A DNA stretch of 64,000 nucleotides from Acinetobacter sp. ANC 4470 (GTDB lineage: Bacteria; Pseudomonadota; Gammaproteobacteria; Pseudomonadales; Moraxellaceae), in contig NZ_NEGC01000001.1 in assembly GCF_002135335.1 (NCBI RefSeq), positions 558,001 to 622,000 on the forward strand, in the 5' to 3' direction. A program made the translations under genes and the position numbers. Positions 28,784 to 39,036 of the stretch are shown here, piece after piece (the first letter of the stretch is position 1; the number at the start of each line of letters is the position of its first letter). The notes beneath the pieces are model-generated. The model saw only the letters and a program-made list of their open reading frames with translations. It had not been told where the DNA came from and did no database searches.

Positions 28784-29224
28784 ATGTCTGAACCAGTGAA
28801 GCTTTTTCAACAAACAAGAAAACACTTAAAAACAGGAAACTTTACGTTTCTCTCTACACAAGTTACTGCATGGCAGAAACTTACAAAAATCATTCAACCT
28901 ATCTTGCCCCAACCAGAGCAATGGCAAGTTGTTTGTTATCAAAATGGCGTTTTGACCATTACCGGTGAAAATCAAGCAATGATTAGTCAACTGGCATATC
29001 TTCAAACGCAATATATTGCTCAATTATCACAATTGGACGAATTCAAAGATTTGCAAAAGCTGCAAGTTCGTTTAAGAATTCAAACACTAACACCCTTAAA
29101 ACCTGAAACTCTGACCAGATCCCTTAGCCCAGATACTCAAGATTTAATTCGTGGTGCTGCTGACTTTGTGAGCGACACCAAGCTTAGCCAAGCAATGCTA
29201 CGTTTGGCAAGCAATAAAAAGTAA
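28784..29224 (+). CDS. dciA: DciA (DUF721) replicative-helicase operator protein
   Basis: A 146-residue basic protein of the DUF721 family, now known as DciA, which helps load the DnaB helicase in bacteria that lack the phage-derived DnaC/DnaI loaders. An N-terminal KH-like region (about 15-90, with WQVVCYQNGVLTITGENQAM) is followed by a disordered, charged C-terminal tail (RGAADFVSDTKLSQAMLRL). The start is set at 28784 because GGAGGA lies 7 bases before this ATG. An earlier ATG (28769) is itself overlapped by that ribosome-binding site. It is divergent from the M23 gene and convergent with lpxC. Confidence 0.85.
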   Translation: MSEPVKLFQQTRKHLKTGNFTFLSTQVTAWQKLTKIIQPILPQPEQWQVVCYQNGVLTITGENQAMISQLAYLQTQYIAQLSQLDEFKDLQKLQVRLRIQTLTPLKPETLTRSLSPDTQDLIRGAADFVSDTKLSQAMLRLASNKK

Positions 29225-29321
29225 CTGGCACTTTGATGTCGCTGAAATCAGTCAAAAATTATGTGATCTATTTAACAGTTATAGTTGTTATATTATAACG
29301 CACACATTAAAAGACAATGAC

Positions 29322-30224
29322 TTATGTCACACTTACATAAGGAATTGGACATTGCGTTTCGTCATTAAATGTTACAATTTCGTAGTTGGTTGGATCACTT
29401 TTGACATTGCGTAATAACTGATTATTTAATGCATGTCCTGACTTATAACCATCAAATTTTGCAATAATTTGATGTCCAAGTAAGTATAAATCCCCAACAG
29501 CATCTAAAATTTTGTGTCGTACAAACTCATCAGAGAAACGAAGTCCCTCTTCATTTACCACACCTGTTTCATCCACACCAATCGCATTGTCTAAACTTGC
29601 ACCTAAGGCTAAATTATTGGCTTTGAGGTAATCTAAATCTTTCATAAAACCAAAAGTCCGTGCGTCACTGACTTCATACACGAAGGTTTCAGTTGAAAAA
29701 TCAATGGTCGCTGACTGATATTCTTTTTTAAATGCAGGATGGTCAAAATCAATGGTAAAGTTTAATTGAAAACCGTCATGTGGATGAAAAACAGCGCGTT
29801 TATCATCTATCAGTGCTTCCACTGTTTTTAAAATTTTGATAAATTTTTTCGGTGCATTTTGCTCAGCCAGACCACCCTGCATGAGCAAGTAAATAAATGG
29901 ACCGGCACTACCATCCATAATTGGGACTTCAGAAGCAGAAACCTCGACAATGAGATTATCGATCCCTAATCCGGCAATCGCACTCATCACATGCTCAATA
30001 GTGCCCACCTTGGCATCTTCTTGAACCAAATTAGAACACATAAAAGCTTCTTGGATCAGCATCGCATTGGCTTGAATATCGACAGGTGGATCTAAATCAA
30101 TACGTCGAAACACAATTCCCCCATCGACATGGTGCGGCACAAAGTTAATTAAGACTTTTTGCCCACTATGAAGACCAATACCGCTCGCTTTCACGACACG
30201 TTGTAGGGTTCGTTGTTTCAACAT
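29322..30224 (-). CDS. lpxC: UDP-3-O-acyl-N-acetylglucosamine deacetylase
   Basis: A 300-residue zinc enzyme catalysing the committed step of lipid A synthesis. The start [20 protein letters not shown] is chosen over a Met four codons upstream, because LpxC proteins start with M(I/V)KQRTL. Zinc ligands are visible: the His in [16 protein letters not shown] (about 79), and [18 protein letters not shown] with two further ligands (about 237 and 241). The catalytic His is in KSGHALNN (about 264). FtsZ lies upstream but a terminator separates them, so lpxC probably has its own promoter in the 123-bp gap. Loss of lpxC is a known route to colistin resistance in Acinetobacter; this copy looks intact. 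Confidence 0.97.
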   Translation of the reverse strand: MLKQRTLQRVVKASGIGLHSGQKVLINFVPHHVDGGIVFRRIDLDPPVDIQANAMLIQEAFMCSNLVQEDAKVGTIEHVMSAIAGLGIDNLIVEVSASEVPIMDGSAGPFIYLLMQGGLAEQNAPKKFIKILKTVEALIDDKRAVFHPHDGFQLNFTIDFDHPAFKKEYQSATIDFSTETFVYEVSDARTFGFMKDLDYLKANNLALGASLDNAIGVDETGVVNEEGLRFSDEFVRHKILDAVGDLYLLGHQIIAKFDGYKSGHALNNQLLRNVKSDPTNYEIVTFNDETQCPIPYVSVT

Positions 30225-30286
30225 ATTTTCTATCATCTGCTCATCAAACCGCTATACGTTAGCATATTTAGCCATTGATAAAAAAC

Positions 30287-30316
30287 AAAAAGGTAGTATT
30301 GCTACTACCTTTTTTT
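30287..30316 (-). terminator. Intrinsic terminator of ftsZ
   Basis: GGTAGTA and TACTACC pair around TTGC, with an A-run before and seven Ts after. On the minus strand it ends ftsZ 32 bp beyond the stop codon. Confidence 0.88.
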
Positions 30317-30347
30317 AGTACACCAGTTAAAATTTTAAAAATAAAAT

Positions 30348-31538
30348 TTATTTACGTTGTTGATTTTTCAAGTAATCTTGAATACTCATTGGCGTTGGAC
30401 GCGCTGTCCCCATTGCTGGAGCAACAGTAGCACTCACCTCATTCTGTTGACGTTGAATTGCTGGCACGTCGTCATCTTCTACAGCAGCTTGGGTCACTGA
30501 ACTTACTGGACGCGTTGCAGACTGCGTTGTTGGACGTTTTACTGCATCTATAGAATCCGCTGAATTACGCGTTAAACCCGTGGCAATCACTGTAACACTA
30601 ATTTCATCACGCGCATCTGGATCAAATACTGTTCCGTAGAACACTTGACCTTCATCTAAATCCACAATCTGATTGACGACATCGGTAATTTCTTCAATTT
30701 CACCAAAAGTCACATCATCACCACCCGTAACGTTAATCAAAATACCTTTGGCATTCATAATCGTTACATTATCAAGTAGTGGGCTACGAATGGCTTGTTC
30801 AGCGGCTTGGCGTGCACGCGTTTCGCCACGACCAGAACCCACACCCATCATGGCATAACCACGAGTGCTCATTGCAGTTTTTAAATCGGCAAAGTCAAGG
30901 TTGATATGTCCTGGACGAACCACAAGATCAAAGATACTTCGTACCGCATTTAACAATACGTCATCTGCTTTTTTGTACGCATCTTTCATGGAAATATCAC
31001 GGAAGACTTTAAGCAAGCGCTGATTTGGAATAATGATTAAAGAATCCACATGGGCTTCTAAAGCTTCAATACCTTTTTCAGCAGATTGCTGACGACGTTT
31101 GCCTTCAAAGTTAAACGGAGTCGTCACTACACCTACGGTCAAAATCCCCATTTCTTTGGCAATTTCAGCAACAACAGGGGCAGCACCCGTACCTGTACCA
31201 CCACCCATACCGGCAGTGACAAAGACCATATCGGTCCCTTCAAGGTGTTGGCGAATGATTTCACGGCTCTCTTCAGCAGCAGTTTGACCTACTTGAGGAT
31301 TCGCACCAGCACCCAAACCACGTGTGCTTTGTTCGCCTAACTGAATTTTGAATTGTGCATTCATACGATCTAAAGCTTGTTTATCCGTATTAGCACAAAC
31401 AAATTTTACACCTTGAATGTCTGACTCAAGCATATGTTGTACAGCATTACCACCAGCACCACCTACACCAAATACAGTGAAACGGGCTTGACCGTTGCTA
31501 TCGTTTTGATCATCTTCTAAAAATTCAAATGAGGCCAT
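30348..31538 (-). CDS. ftsZ: Cell-division GTPase FtsZ
   Basis: The bacterial tubulin that forms the division ring. A 396-residue form starting [13 protein letters not shown] is preferred; an upstream Met at 31574 would add 12 residues that are not family-like. Landmarks are [17 protein letters not shown], the GTP-binding tubulin signature [16 protein letters not shown] (about 105-120), the synergy-loop region [13 protein letters not shown], a long Ala/Thr/Val-rich linker (about 325-375), and the C-terminal anchor peptide [12 protein letters not shown] that binds FtsA/ZipA. Confidence 0.98.
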   Translation of the reverse strand: MASFEFLEDDQNDSNGQARFTVFGVGGAGGNAVQHMLESDIQGVKFVCANTDKQALDRMNAQFKIQLGEQSTRGLGAGANPQVGQTAAEESREIIRQHLEGTDMVFVTAGMGGGTGTGAAPVVAEIAKEMGILTVGVVTTPFNFEGKRRQQSAEKGIEALEAHVDSLIIIPNQRLLKVFRDISMKDAYKKADDVLLNAVRSIFDLVVRPGHINLDFADLKTAMSTRGYAMMGVGSGRGETRARQAAEQAIRSPLLDNVTIMNAKGILINVTGGDDVTFGEIEEITDVVNQIVDLDEGQVFYGTVFDPDARDEISVTVIATGLTRNSADSIDAVKRPTTQSATRPVSSVTQAAVEDDDVPAIQRQQNEVSATVAPAMGTARPTPMSIQDYLKNQQRK

Positions 31539-31698
31539 GACCTTTGGATTTCCTAATGCGTAATTGGCAGTCACTTAAGCCCGTATACTGCCTTGATCTT
31601 AATAAAATTGTTTTTTTAGAATGCTGCTCAACTGCACGCTTGTCAAGTGCAAGCCGTTAGACGTACAACTTCCTAACAATATTCCCAAAAAACTAAAC

Positions 31699-32961
31699 TT
31701 AAAATATCGATTTTAACTGATTATTTAATGCTGACCATGCTCGTCCTACTCGTCTGAAAACAGACAATTTTTCAGGATCGGTAGATTCCACAATAGCATC
31801 CTGCGTGTCACTTTGACTAAACATTAATAATCCAGCAGCTGTTGCATATTGTGAACGACGCAAAGCAGCCTGATTTTGTTCTTCAGCATAGACCTGTACT
31901 GGTGGATTGCCCAAATGAGCAGAAACACCCAATATATGACGTACCAAATTCACCATTCCTTCAATTTGACTGGCATCACCTGTCAGTACTACGCCATGAT
32001 ATAAACCATGAATTGCACCATTACGTTGTAACTCTTGATGCACTTGATTCAAAATTTCTTCATAACGCGCAATAATAATTTCAGTTAATTCAATACGACT
32101 AATCGTTTGCGGCCCATCAATCCCTTGGAATTGAATCATATGGTCTGGTTTCACCACTTTCAGTTCAACACAACCATACAATAGCTTAATTCGCTCAGCT
32201 TCTTCTGTGGTGGTTTGCAGTACAGCCGCAATATCACGGGTAACATGCTCGCCGCCGCGTTGCAAAGTATGGGTTAAAGCAAGACGACCATCTAAATATA
32301 CAGCGATATTGGTGGTACCCGCCCCAATATCGACCAAACATACACCATACTCTTTTTCATCTTTGAGCAAACTCGCTTCAGCTGTGGCTAAACAAGACAC
32401 CACCATTTTTTCAACGCCAATATTGGCACCTTTAAGCGCACGATCCAAATTCTGCATGGTACTAATCGGCAACATCATTAACTGATAATGCCCCTTCATA
32501 CTGTGCGCAGACATCCGAATCGGATTTTGCACCCATTCTGTTGAATCATCTAATTCAAAACCCAAAGGTACTGCACTGACTAAATAATGATCAGAAGTTA
32601 AATGACTGGCTTTGGCCAGCTCTAGTGCGCGTACCACTTCACTGGTGGTAATGGTGTGATCACTATTTTCAATAGGTGTACGACCTGATGCATAAAAGCT
32701 TTTTAATTCTGCACTTGGTATTGAAATCCAAGCGGAATGCACTCGGCATTCAGCCATATCTTCTGCTTCTTGTACGGCATTTTTGATTGCAGTAATGACT
32801 TTGTCGAGACTTACAATTTTTCCTTTATTCATGCCTCGGTTACGAGCGGTCGCCATACCAATTACTTGGATATTGTCTGGCGCATGTACCTTACCAATCA
32901 AAACTGAAACTTTGTGTGTCCCAATGTCAATCGCAACAACCGAGGGAACAGCTTCATTCAT
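31699..32961 (-). CDS. ftsA: Cell-division protein FtsA
   Basis: A 420-residue actin-like ATPase that tethers FtsZ to the membrane. The phosphate-1 loop VVAIDIGTHKVSVLIG is followed by the 1C domain (about 83-165), the phosphate-2 loop CLVDIGAGTTNIAVY (about 207) and the adenosine motif GVVLTGDASQIEG (about 335). The extreme C-terminus, VFRRVGRAWSALNNQLKSIF, is the amphipathic membrane-targeting helix. Length is normal. It lies 160 bp upstream of the ftsZ start, a gap that probably holds an ftsZ promoter. Confidence 0.97.
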   Translation of the reverse strand: MNEAVPSVVAIDIGTHKVSVLIGKVHAPDNIQVIGMATARNRGMNKGKIVSLDKVITAIKNAVQEAEDMAECRVHSAWISIPSAELKSFYASGRTPIENSDHTITTSEVVRALELAKASHLTSDHYLVSAVPLGFELDDSTEWVQNPIRMSAHSMKGHYQLMMLPISTMQNLDRALKGANIGVEKMVVSCLATAEASLLKDEKEYGVCLVDIGAGTTNIAVYLDGRLALTHTLQRGGEHVTRDIAAVLQTTTEEAERIKLLYGCVELKVVKPDHMIQFQGIDGPQTISRIELTEIIIARYEEILNQVHQELQRNGAIHGLYHGVVLTGDASQIEGMVNLVRHILGVSAHLGNPPVQVYAEEQNQAALRRSQYATAAGLLMFSQSDTQDAIVESTDPEKLSVFRRVGRAWSALNNQLKSIF

Positions 32962-33032
32962 TATCTACTACTACCATGACGTGTTTAGTTAATTTTTGGC
33001 TTAAAGCCTCTATTTTATATAAAGCCGTTCAA

Positions 33033-33887
33033 TTATGGCTTTACCGTTCTTGCATCTGCAATGCTTGTGTCATCAATCGTTACAACAAAGTGACCATTTA
33101 CAATATTTGGTGCTGCTGAACTCTTCCATTGTAGCGCCAATCCATTTCTGTAACGTAAATCAACTGATGAAATTTTAGACCAAACAGGTTTTAAATCACT
33201 TTGTGCCAGATGACTCAAGCGTTGAAGTTTACTCATGGTCTGATCTTGATCCACAATGATGCGCAAACCAGAATCAAACTGCATAAACCAAGTCATACGC
33301 TCTGTTAAATATAATTCTTTTAAACGAACATTGATTGGCAAAAATAATTGATTAATTTCATTGTAGCGACGCATCATCATTTTTGACTGTGTGGTAGGTC
33401 CGTGCAGCAAGGGCAATTTCTCATTATTTTGCGGTATGACCTCTGCAAAAACATCACCACTATCACTTAATAATCGTCCCGTTCCCCAACGAGCAATGGC
33501 ATGCCGCGGCATAACGCGTACTCGAATTGAGTTTGGCCATGCACGTGATACCACCACGCGATCAACCCAAGACAACGCTAATGCTTGATCTCGAACTTTT
33601 TCTAAATCAGACGTAAAATAATTCGCTGTTACTGCTGGCGCAACATGTGTCATGACCTGACGGTTTTCAGCATCTGATCGTGTTCCAACCACGTTAAGCT
33701 CAGCCACCTGCGCATCGGTCATGACCTTATATAAACCATACACCCCTACCGCCAATACTGCGAGTGCAACAAGCAATAACAACCAACCACCCACATTCGC
33801 AAGCTTTTCCTTACGCGTCGGTGGCTTGTCATGTATTGATGTGATTGCTGCTCGTTTACGGCGCATTGAAGCAGGAAGTTGAGCCAT
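33033..33887 (-). CDS. ftsQ: Cell-division protein FtsQ
   Basis: A 284-residue bitopic protein. A basic cytoplasmic N-terminus (MRRKRAAITS, PPTRKEKLAN) is followed by one membrane span (GGWLLLLVALAVLAVGVYGLY, about 34-54), a periplasmic POTRA domain (about 70-140, VAELNVVGTRSDAENRQV) and the FtsQ beta domain (RVRVMPRHAIARWGTGRLL and on to about residue 260). It bridges FtsL/FtsB to the early divisome. It starts three bases after the ddl stop, so translation is coupled. Confidence 0.95.
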   Translation of the reverse strand: MAQLPASMRRKRAAITSIHDKPPTRKEKLANVGGWLLLLVALAVLAVGVYGLYKVMTDAQVAELNVVGTRSDAENRQVMTHVAPAVTANYFTSDLEKVRDQALALSWVDRVVVSRAWPNSIRVRVMPRHAIARWGTGRLLSDSGDVFAEVIPQNNEKLPLLHGPTTQSKMMMRRYNEINQLFLPINVRLKELYLTERMTWFMQFDSGLRIIVDQDQTMSKLQRLSHLAQSDLKPVWSKISSVDLRYRNGLALQWKSSAAPNIVNGHFVVTIDDTSIADARTVKP

Positions 33888-33890
33888 AGT

Positions 33891-34820
33891 TTAGTAAGCC
33901 ACATCCGTCAATGTTTGTTCTAAAATAGCAACACACAGCTCATCAAAGCTATAACCCACCGCTTGCGCAGCTTTCGGTACCAAAGAGTGACTGGTCATGC
34001 CTGGCACAGTATTCACTTCTAACAACCAGAAGTTACCATGTTCATCTTGCATCGCATCAATACGACCCCAACCACTTGCACCAACGGCTTGGAATGCACG
34101 TAAACATAAAGTTTGCAGTTGTTTTTCTTCATCTTCGGTTAAACCACAAGGAATACCGTACTGCACATCATTACGTTTATATTTAGCGTCATAGTCATAA
34201 AATGCCACATCTTTTGGCGGTTCAAGACGAATCACTGGAAGTGCCTGACCATTCAGAATCACAATGGTAAATTCACGCCCTGTAATCCATTTTTCCGCCA
34301 TAACGACAGCATCATGTTCGGTCGCTTTAGCAATAGCTGCCGCAAAGTCTTCAATACGCTCAACTTTACTCATACCAATACTTGAACCTTCATGTACTGG
34401 TTTAATAATGAACGGCAAACCAATACTCTCCACCACCGCGTTGAGATCCGAATCTTTGGTCACAATACGATACGGTGCGGTTGGAAGTTCTGAACCTTGC
34501 CACACTTGCTTGGTTTTGACTTTGTCCATACCAATGGCTGAACCCTGTACACCAGTACCGGTATAAGGGATATTTAGCCACTCTAGTGCACCTTGAATTT
34601 GACCATCTTCACCGCCACGACCGTGCAACACAATAAAGGCACGGTCATAACTCACCAACTCAGTCACACTGCGCTCTTGTGGGTCAAACGCTGCGGCATT
34701 TACCCCTGAACGTACCAATGCTTCAAGTACAGCTTGACCACTATTTAGAGAAACCTCGCGCTCAGCTGATTTCCCACCCAGCAACACGGCAACTTTGCCG
34801 AATTTTGAAGCATTTGCCAC
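33891..34820 (-). CDS. ddl: D-alanine--D-alanine ligase
   Basis: A 309-residue ATP-grasp ligase forming the D-Ala-D-Ala dipeptide. Translation most likely starts at GTG (34820), where AAGGA lies seven bases upstream and the protein begins VANASKFGKVAVLLGGKSAE. An upstream in-frame Met would add 17 unrelated residues. Motifs include VLHGRGGEDGQIQGALEWL (substrate site), GTGVQGSAIGMDKVKTK, PVHEGSSIGMSKV (ATP lid), and the Mg-binding DAMQDEHGNFWLLEVNTVPG at the C-terminal end. Fourth gene from the end of the wall/division run. Confidence 0.97.
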   Translation of the reverse strand: MANASKFGKVAVLLGGKSAEREVSLNSGQAVLEALVRSGVNAAAFDPQERSVTELVSYDRAFIVLHGRGGEDGQIQGALEWLNIPYTGTGVQGSAIGMDKVKTKQVWQGSELPTAPYRIVTKDSDLNAVVESIGLPFIIKPVHEGSSIGMSKVERIEDFAAAIAKATEHDAVVMAEKWITGREFTIVILNGQALPVIRLEPPKDVAFYDYDAKYKRNDVQYGIPCGLTEDEEKQLQTLCLRAFQAVGASGWGRIDAMQDEHGNFWLLEVNTVPGMTSHSLVPKAAQAVGYSFDELCVAILEQTLTDVAY

Positions 34821-34876
34821 GTTTATATCCTTAAACTTTATAATTGAACGATCAAATTCAAAATCACACAAAGCGA

Positions 34877-36325
34877 TTATTTTAAATACAATTTATTTTG
34901 TGCTAGCTCACTCGAGATAGCACCCACATTACCTGCGCCTTGTGTTAATAACAAGTCATTCGCTTGTAACACTTTATGCATCACATTTGCTAAATTGCCT
35001 TCTACAGGATCAATCAAAATCGGTTCAACTTCACCACGTAAACGAATGCTTCGTGCCAAGCTGCGGCTATCCGCACCGACAATTGGCTTTTCACCTGCAG
35101 GATACACTTCAAGCAATAATAATTGATCAACGTGTGACAATACATCGACAAAATCATCAAAGCAGTCACGGGTACGGCTAAAACGGTGTGGCTGGAACAA
35201 CATGACTAAACGACGGTCAGGGTGACTTTGACGTGCCGCTTTAATGGTAGCTTCCACTTCTTTAGGATGGTGACCATAGTCATCCACCAATGTAACATTG
35301 CCACCATCCAGTTCAAATTCACCTTGCACTTGGAAACGACGACCCACACCACTAAAGCCCTCTAATGCACGGCAGATTGCGCCATCAGAAACGCCTTCAT
35401 CGGTCGCAATACCAATCGCAGCCAAGGCATTTAATACATTATGTAAACCCGGTTGATTGACCGTAACACGAAGCGGTTCACGGTCTTTACGTAATACCGT
35501 TACATGCGTACGCATACCATCTTGATCAACATCGACAGCACGAATGTCATTATCTTCATCAAAACCATAGGTCAAAAGTGGACGACCGATACGCGGCATA
35601 ATTTCACGAATATTGGCATCATCACCACATACCACAGCTAAACCGTAAAATGGCAGTTTATGCAGGAACTCGACAAAAGTATCTTTTAATACATCGAAGC
35701 TACCGCCATAGGTATCCATATGGTCAGCATCAATATTGGTCACAATGGTTGCCATAGGCTGTAAGTGTAAGAATGACGCATCAGACTCATCTGCTTCAGC
35801 CACAATATAACGACTCGCACCCAACGCAGCATTCACACCCGTGCGATTCAGTAAACCGCCAATCACATAGGTTGGATCCAGATTTTCTTCTGCCAACATA
35901 CACGTCACAAGGCTTGTTGTGGTGGTTTTACCATGTGTTCCTGCAACAGCAATACCATGACGGTAACGCATCAACTCACCCAACATTTCGGCACGACGAA
36001 CCACTGGGGTACGGGTTTCAATCGCGGCTTTAATTTCTGGATTTTCTTGATCAATTGCAGTCGACACCACAATCACATTGGCATCTTTAATATTTTCGGC
36101 ACTATGACCAATGAAAACCTTAATACCATTTTCTTCGAGCTGTGCCGTGGTTTTAGAGGCTTTAATATCTGAACCAGACACTTTATAGCCTTGGTTTTTT
36201 AATACTTCCGCGATGCCACACATCCCTGCACCACCGATTCCCACAAAATGAATGTGTTTGATACGGCGCATTTCAGGCACTTTAATTAACTTTTTCGCTT
36301 GATCAGCAGGAGTAGATGGAGACAT
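34877..36325 (-). CDS. murC: UDP-N-acetylmuramate--L-alanine ligase
   Basis: A 482-residue Mur ligase that adds L-Ala to UDP-MurNAc. The N-terminal Rossmann motif [17 protein letters not shown], the ATP-binding loop [14 protein letters not shown] (about residue 128), the central [10 protein letters not shown], and the C-terminal domain with [15 protein letters not shown] and [12 protein letters not shown] are all intact. It lies 13 bp after murG and 56 bp before ddl. Confidence 0.98.
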   Translation of the reverse strand: MSPSTPADQAKKLIKVPEMRRIKHIHFVGIGGAGMCGIAEVLKNQGYKVSGSDIKASKTTAQLEENGIKVFIGHSAENIKDANVIVVSTAIDQENPEIKAAIETRTPVVRRAEMLGELMRYRHGIAVAGTHGKTTTTSLVTCMLAEENLDPTYVIGGLLNRTGVNAALGASRYIVAEADESDASFLHLQPMATIVTNIDADHMDTYGGSFDVLKDTFVEFLHKLPFYGLAVVCGDDANIREIMPRIGRPLLTYGFDEDNDIRAVDVDQDGMRTHVTVLRKDREPLRVTVNQPGLHNVLNALAAIGIATDEGVSDGAICRALEGFSGVGRRFQVQGEFELDGGNVTLVDDYGHHPKEVEATIKAARQSHPDRRLVMLFQPHRFSRTRDCFDDFVDVLSHVDQLLLLEVYPAGEKPIVGADSRSLARSIRLRGEVEPILIDPVEGNLANVMHKVLQANDLLLTQGAGNVGAISSELAQNKLYLK

Positions 36326-36338
36326 ATATAACTCTAAT

Positions 36339-37436
36339 TTACAATTCTTGAATTAAACGAACCACATGCTGGGTTGCATCAGGTTGTGCTTTTTGACGTG
36401 CTTTGACTGCCATTTCAGACAGCAATTGGCGATTCATCAGTGGTGTTAGTAATTCTTTTAAACTTTCTGCTGTCATGTTGCTTTGTGGGCAAATTTTCGC
36501 AGCATTGATATTGGCTAAAAATTTGGCATTTGCTGTTTGGTGGTCATCAACAGCACTTGGTAGTGGAACAAAAATTGCAGCCACACCCGCCGTGGCAATT
36601 TCAGTCACGGTTAAAGCACCCGCTCGGCAAATAATCAGATCTGCATTGGCATAAGCTTTTGCCATATCTTCAATAAAGGGTTGCACTTCGACCTGTAACG
36701 TTGCTGGCACATCATTATAACGTGCTTGCGTCGCATCTTGATGGTCTTGACCACACTGATGAAACACATGTATCGGCATATCCAATTGTTTCAATGCTTC
36801 TGGAACAATTTGATTTAATGCTTGTGCACCTAAAGAGCCACCGACAATTAAAATTTGTAAAGGCATCTCTGCTCTGGCACGCTCTTGATAACGCCAAGAC
36901 GGATTCAAAATTTCAGTAATTTCTTTGCGTACAGGATTCCCTGTGGTCACAATTTTTGCACTTTCAGGAAAGGTATTTGGAAAAGCCTGACACACCGTTT
37001 TCGCAATACGCGATAATTGCGTATTGGTAAAACCTGCAATCGCATTTTGTTCATGAATGATGACTGGAATCCCTAAAGCACGTGCTGCCAAACCACCCGG
37101 CCCTGCAACATAGCCACCAAAACCAACGACAGCGCCAATATTAAGCTGTTTCATATAGCGCATCGCACTGAGCGTTGCTTTTAAAATTTTAAATGGTGCC
37201 AATAATTTACGCACAACACCGTTGCCACGTACACCCTGAATATCAATTTGATAAATTGGAATATTTTGATTTTTTAATAATCGGTTTTCCATGCCCGTTG
37301 GCGTTGCCAGCCAAGACACTTGTACGCCTTGTTGCTGTAATGCTGTAGCAACAGCTAATGCAGGGAAAACATGTCCACCTGTACCTGCAGCCATCATCAT
37401 GACATGTTGGGGCTTTTTTTTCATTGCTTCAGTCAC
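36339..37436 (-). CDS. murG: Lipid II-forming GlcNAc transferase
   Basis: A 365-residue GT28 enzyme that adds GlcNAc to lipid I on the cytoplasmic membrane face. G-loops [17 protein letters not shown] (about 15-31), [17 protein letters not shown] (about 105) and [11 protein letters not shown] (about 200) are clear. The UDP-GlcNAc site is [20 protein letters not shown] and [15 protein letters not shown]. It is the first gene of the local run murG-murC-ddl-ftsQ-ftsA-ftsZ. The usual upstream neighbours ftsW, murD and mraY are absent. Confidence 0.97.
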   Translation of the reverse strand: MTEAMKKKPQHVMMMAAGTGGHVFPALAVATALQQQGVQVSWLATPTGMENRLLKNQNIPIYQIDIQGVRGNGVVRKLLAPFKILKATLSAMRYMKQLNIGAVVGFGGYVAGPGGLAARALGIPVIIHEQNAIAGFTNTQLSRIAKTVCQAFPNTFPESAKIVTTGNPVRKEITEILNPSWRYQERARAEMPLQILIVGGSLGAQALNQIVPEALKQLDMPIHVFHQCGQDHQDATQARYNDVPATLQVEVQPFIEDMAKAYANADLIICRAGALTVTEIATAGVAAIFVPLPSAVDDHQTANAKFLANINAAKICPQSNMTAESLKELLTPLMNRQLLSEMAVKARQKAQPDATQHVVRLIQEL

Positions 37437-37690
37437 AGTCTAATTCTTCAATTCAAAATAAAGGCAATAGAAAATTCATTTTTAAGCATTCAATTGTAAT
37501 CACAAACACTAAGTCGGGGAAGCGTATTTACTTTTTTTCACGAAGTGCTTGATTGTTTTTTTCTACGGATTTAAAAGTTTAAACTAGTTTTATTATGAAT
37601 TGCTGGAAAATATACAATATTCCTCATTTATATCCAATTTTGTAGACTTGATTTTAACTAGACGATAAATTGAATTTTCTCGCATAGTTT

Positions 37691-37728
37691 TTGCTAAAAA
37701 AAGCCCGTATTGGACTCTTTTTTTAGCA
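37691..37728 (-). terminator. Long-stem terminator of gshB
   Basis: TTGCTAAAAAAAG and CTTTTTTTAGCAA are exact inverse complements and enclose a short inner helix (GTCC/GGGC with a G-U pair), giving a long composite stem 10 bp after the gshB stop. The 301-bp gap 37437-37737 otherwise holds the AT-rich promoter region of murG and no ORF. Confidence 0.8.
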
Positions 37729-37737
37729 ACATATAAT

Positions 37738-38682
37738 TTAAGCTTTCAAACCTGCTTCTAAAACAGCAAATAAGTCATCTGCAATAGAGGTTCCAAACTG
37801 GTCATCAATTTCACGAATACAAGTTGGACTGGTGACATTGATTTCTGTCACATAATTACCAATCACATCTAGCCCAACAAAAACCAGCCCTTTCTCTCTA
37901 AGATAAGGCCCGACTTTTGCCGCAATGGCTTTGTCATTTTCACTTAACGGACGTGCTTGCCCTAACCCACCTGCGGCCAAGTTACCACGAACTTCACCAT
38001 TTTGTGGAATACGCGCAAGGCAGTAAGGTACAGCTTCGCCATTAATCATCAAAATACGTTTATCACCTTCGACAATTTCAGGAATATAGCGCTGTGCCAT
38101 AATGGGCTGAGTCCCATTATTGGTCAACATTTCAATAGTAGACCCAATATTAATGCCATCTTGATATAAGCGGAAAATACCTGTTCCGCCCATCCCATCA
38201 AGTGGTTTGACAATCACATCCACCTGTTCTTTAATAAATTCACGAATCAAACTATTTTGTGAGGTCACCAAAGTCGGGACTTGTAGTTCTGGAAATTGAG
38301 TGGCAAAGAGTTTTTCGTTACAGTCACGCAGGCTTTGTGGTTTGTTAATAATCCACGCCCCTTCTCGCTCTGCTTGTTCCAAAATATAGGTGGTATAGAC
38401 AAAGTTCATGTCGAATGGCGGGTCTTTACGCATGAGTACCACATCATAGGCCGCGATCGATTCTTTTTGTTTTTCACCTAATTCATAATAATGATCAGCA
38501 TCTTCAAACACTTTCAGCGCTGAAATCAAACCAAATGCTTTGCCTTGTTCGATATACAAGTCTTGCTGTAATGCATATCCCAACGTATGTCCACGACGGC
38601 TGGCTGCCCACAGCATAGCCATAGATGAATCTTTTTTTAGATTTACATTTTCGATCGGATCCATCACCACAAGTACACGCAT
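37738..38682 (-). CDS. gshB: Glutathione synthetase
   Basis: A 314-residue ATP-grasp ligase joining gamma-glutamylcysteine and glycine. The N-terminus RVLVVMDPIENVNLKKDSS carries the conserved DPxxxxxxxKDSS pattern. Later come MRKDPPFDMNFVYTTYILE, VIVKPLDGMGGTGIFRL (ATP-binding), MAQRYIPEIVEGDKRILMI, LAAGGLGQARPLSENDKAIA and the Mg-binding EINVTSPTC near the C-terminus. Length is standard. It is the last core gene before the accessory island in this direction. Confidence 0.97.
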   Translation of the reverse strand: MRVLVVMDPIENVNLKKDSSMAMLWAASRRGHTLGYALQQDLYIEQGKAFGLISALKVFEDADHYYELGEKQKESIAAYDVVLMRKDPPFDMNFVYTTYILEQAEREGAWIINKPQSLRDCNEKLFATQFPELQVPTLVTSQNSLIREFIKEQVDVIVKPLDGMGGTGIFRLYQDGINIGSTIEMLTNNGTQPIMAQRYIPEIVEGDKRILMINGEAVPYCLARIPQNGEVRGNLAAGGLGQARPLSENDKAIAAKVGPYLREKGLVFVGLDVIGNYVTEINVTSPTCIREIDDQFGTSIADDLFAVLEAGLKA

Positions 38683-38798
38683 ATCTTTTACTCTGATATT
38701 TTTAGATTAGGAAAAGTATAGCGGAGATTACTGAAATGTGTTTTTACATTCTTGCTAAAGCTTTATCTATAATTGCGAAGATGATTAAGGAGAAATCT

Positions 38799-38993
38799 AT
38801 GCAACAAGCCATTATTGGTTTTCATTTGGATAATGAGCAAGATTGGATCGCCGACCTTGCTTGTGGTCATGCACAACATGTACGGCATAATCCACCGTGG
38901 CAAAACCGCCCTTGGGTAATGACAGCAGCAGGACAGCAAGAAAAATTAGGGATGATGTTGGAATGTAAGAAGTGTGCACTACAAAAAAAATAA
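38799..38993 (+). CDS. DUF3565 small protein, likely metal-binding
   Basis: A 64-residue protein. The start at 38799 follows AAGGAG with six-base spacing; an upstream frame extension to 38736 is not family-like. The body reads QQAIIGFHLDNEQDWIADL, ACGHAQHVRHNPPW, QNRPWVMT and ends LECKKCALQKK. CGHxQHxRH together with the C-terminal CxxC looks like a zinc-binding knuckle. The DUF3565 family is widespread in proteobacteria and has no known function. Its stop codon lies within the terminator hairpin at the edge of the island. Confidence 0.88.
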   Translation: MQQAIIGFHLDNEQDWIADLACGHAQHVRHNPPWQNRPWVMTAAGQQEKLGMMLECKKCALQKK

Positions 38994-39024
38994 GGAGCTT
39001 ACACTCCCTATTTTTAAATCTTAA
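38984..39024. repeat. Left copy of the 41-bp terminator repeat flanking the DUF11 island
   Basis: An A-run leads into a hairpin AATAAGGAG/CTCCCTATT and TTTTTAAATC. The same 41 bases recur at 58579-58619 in the same orientation with only four differences. The element works as a terminator for the DUF3565 gene on the plus strand and for the 2,025-residue gene on the minus strand. Confidence 0.88.
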
Positions 39025-39036
39025 GCTACGCCAATT

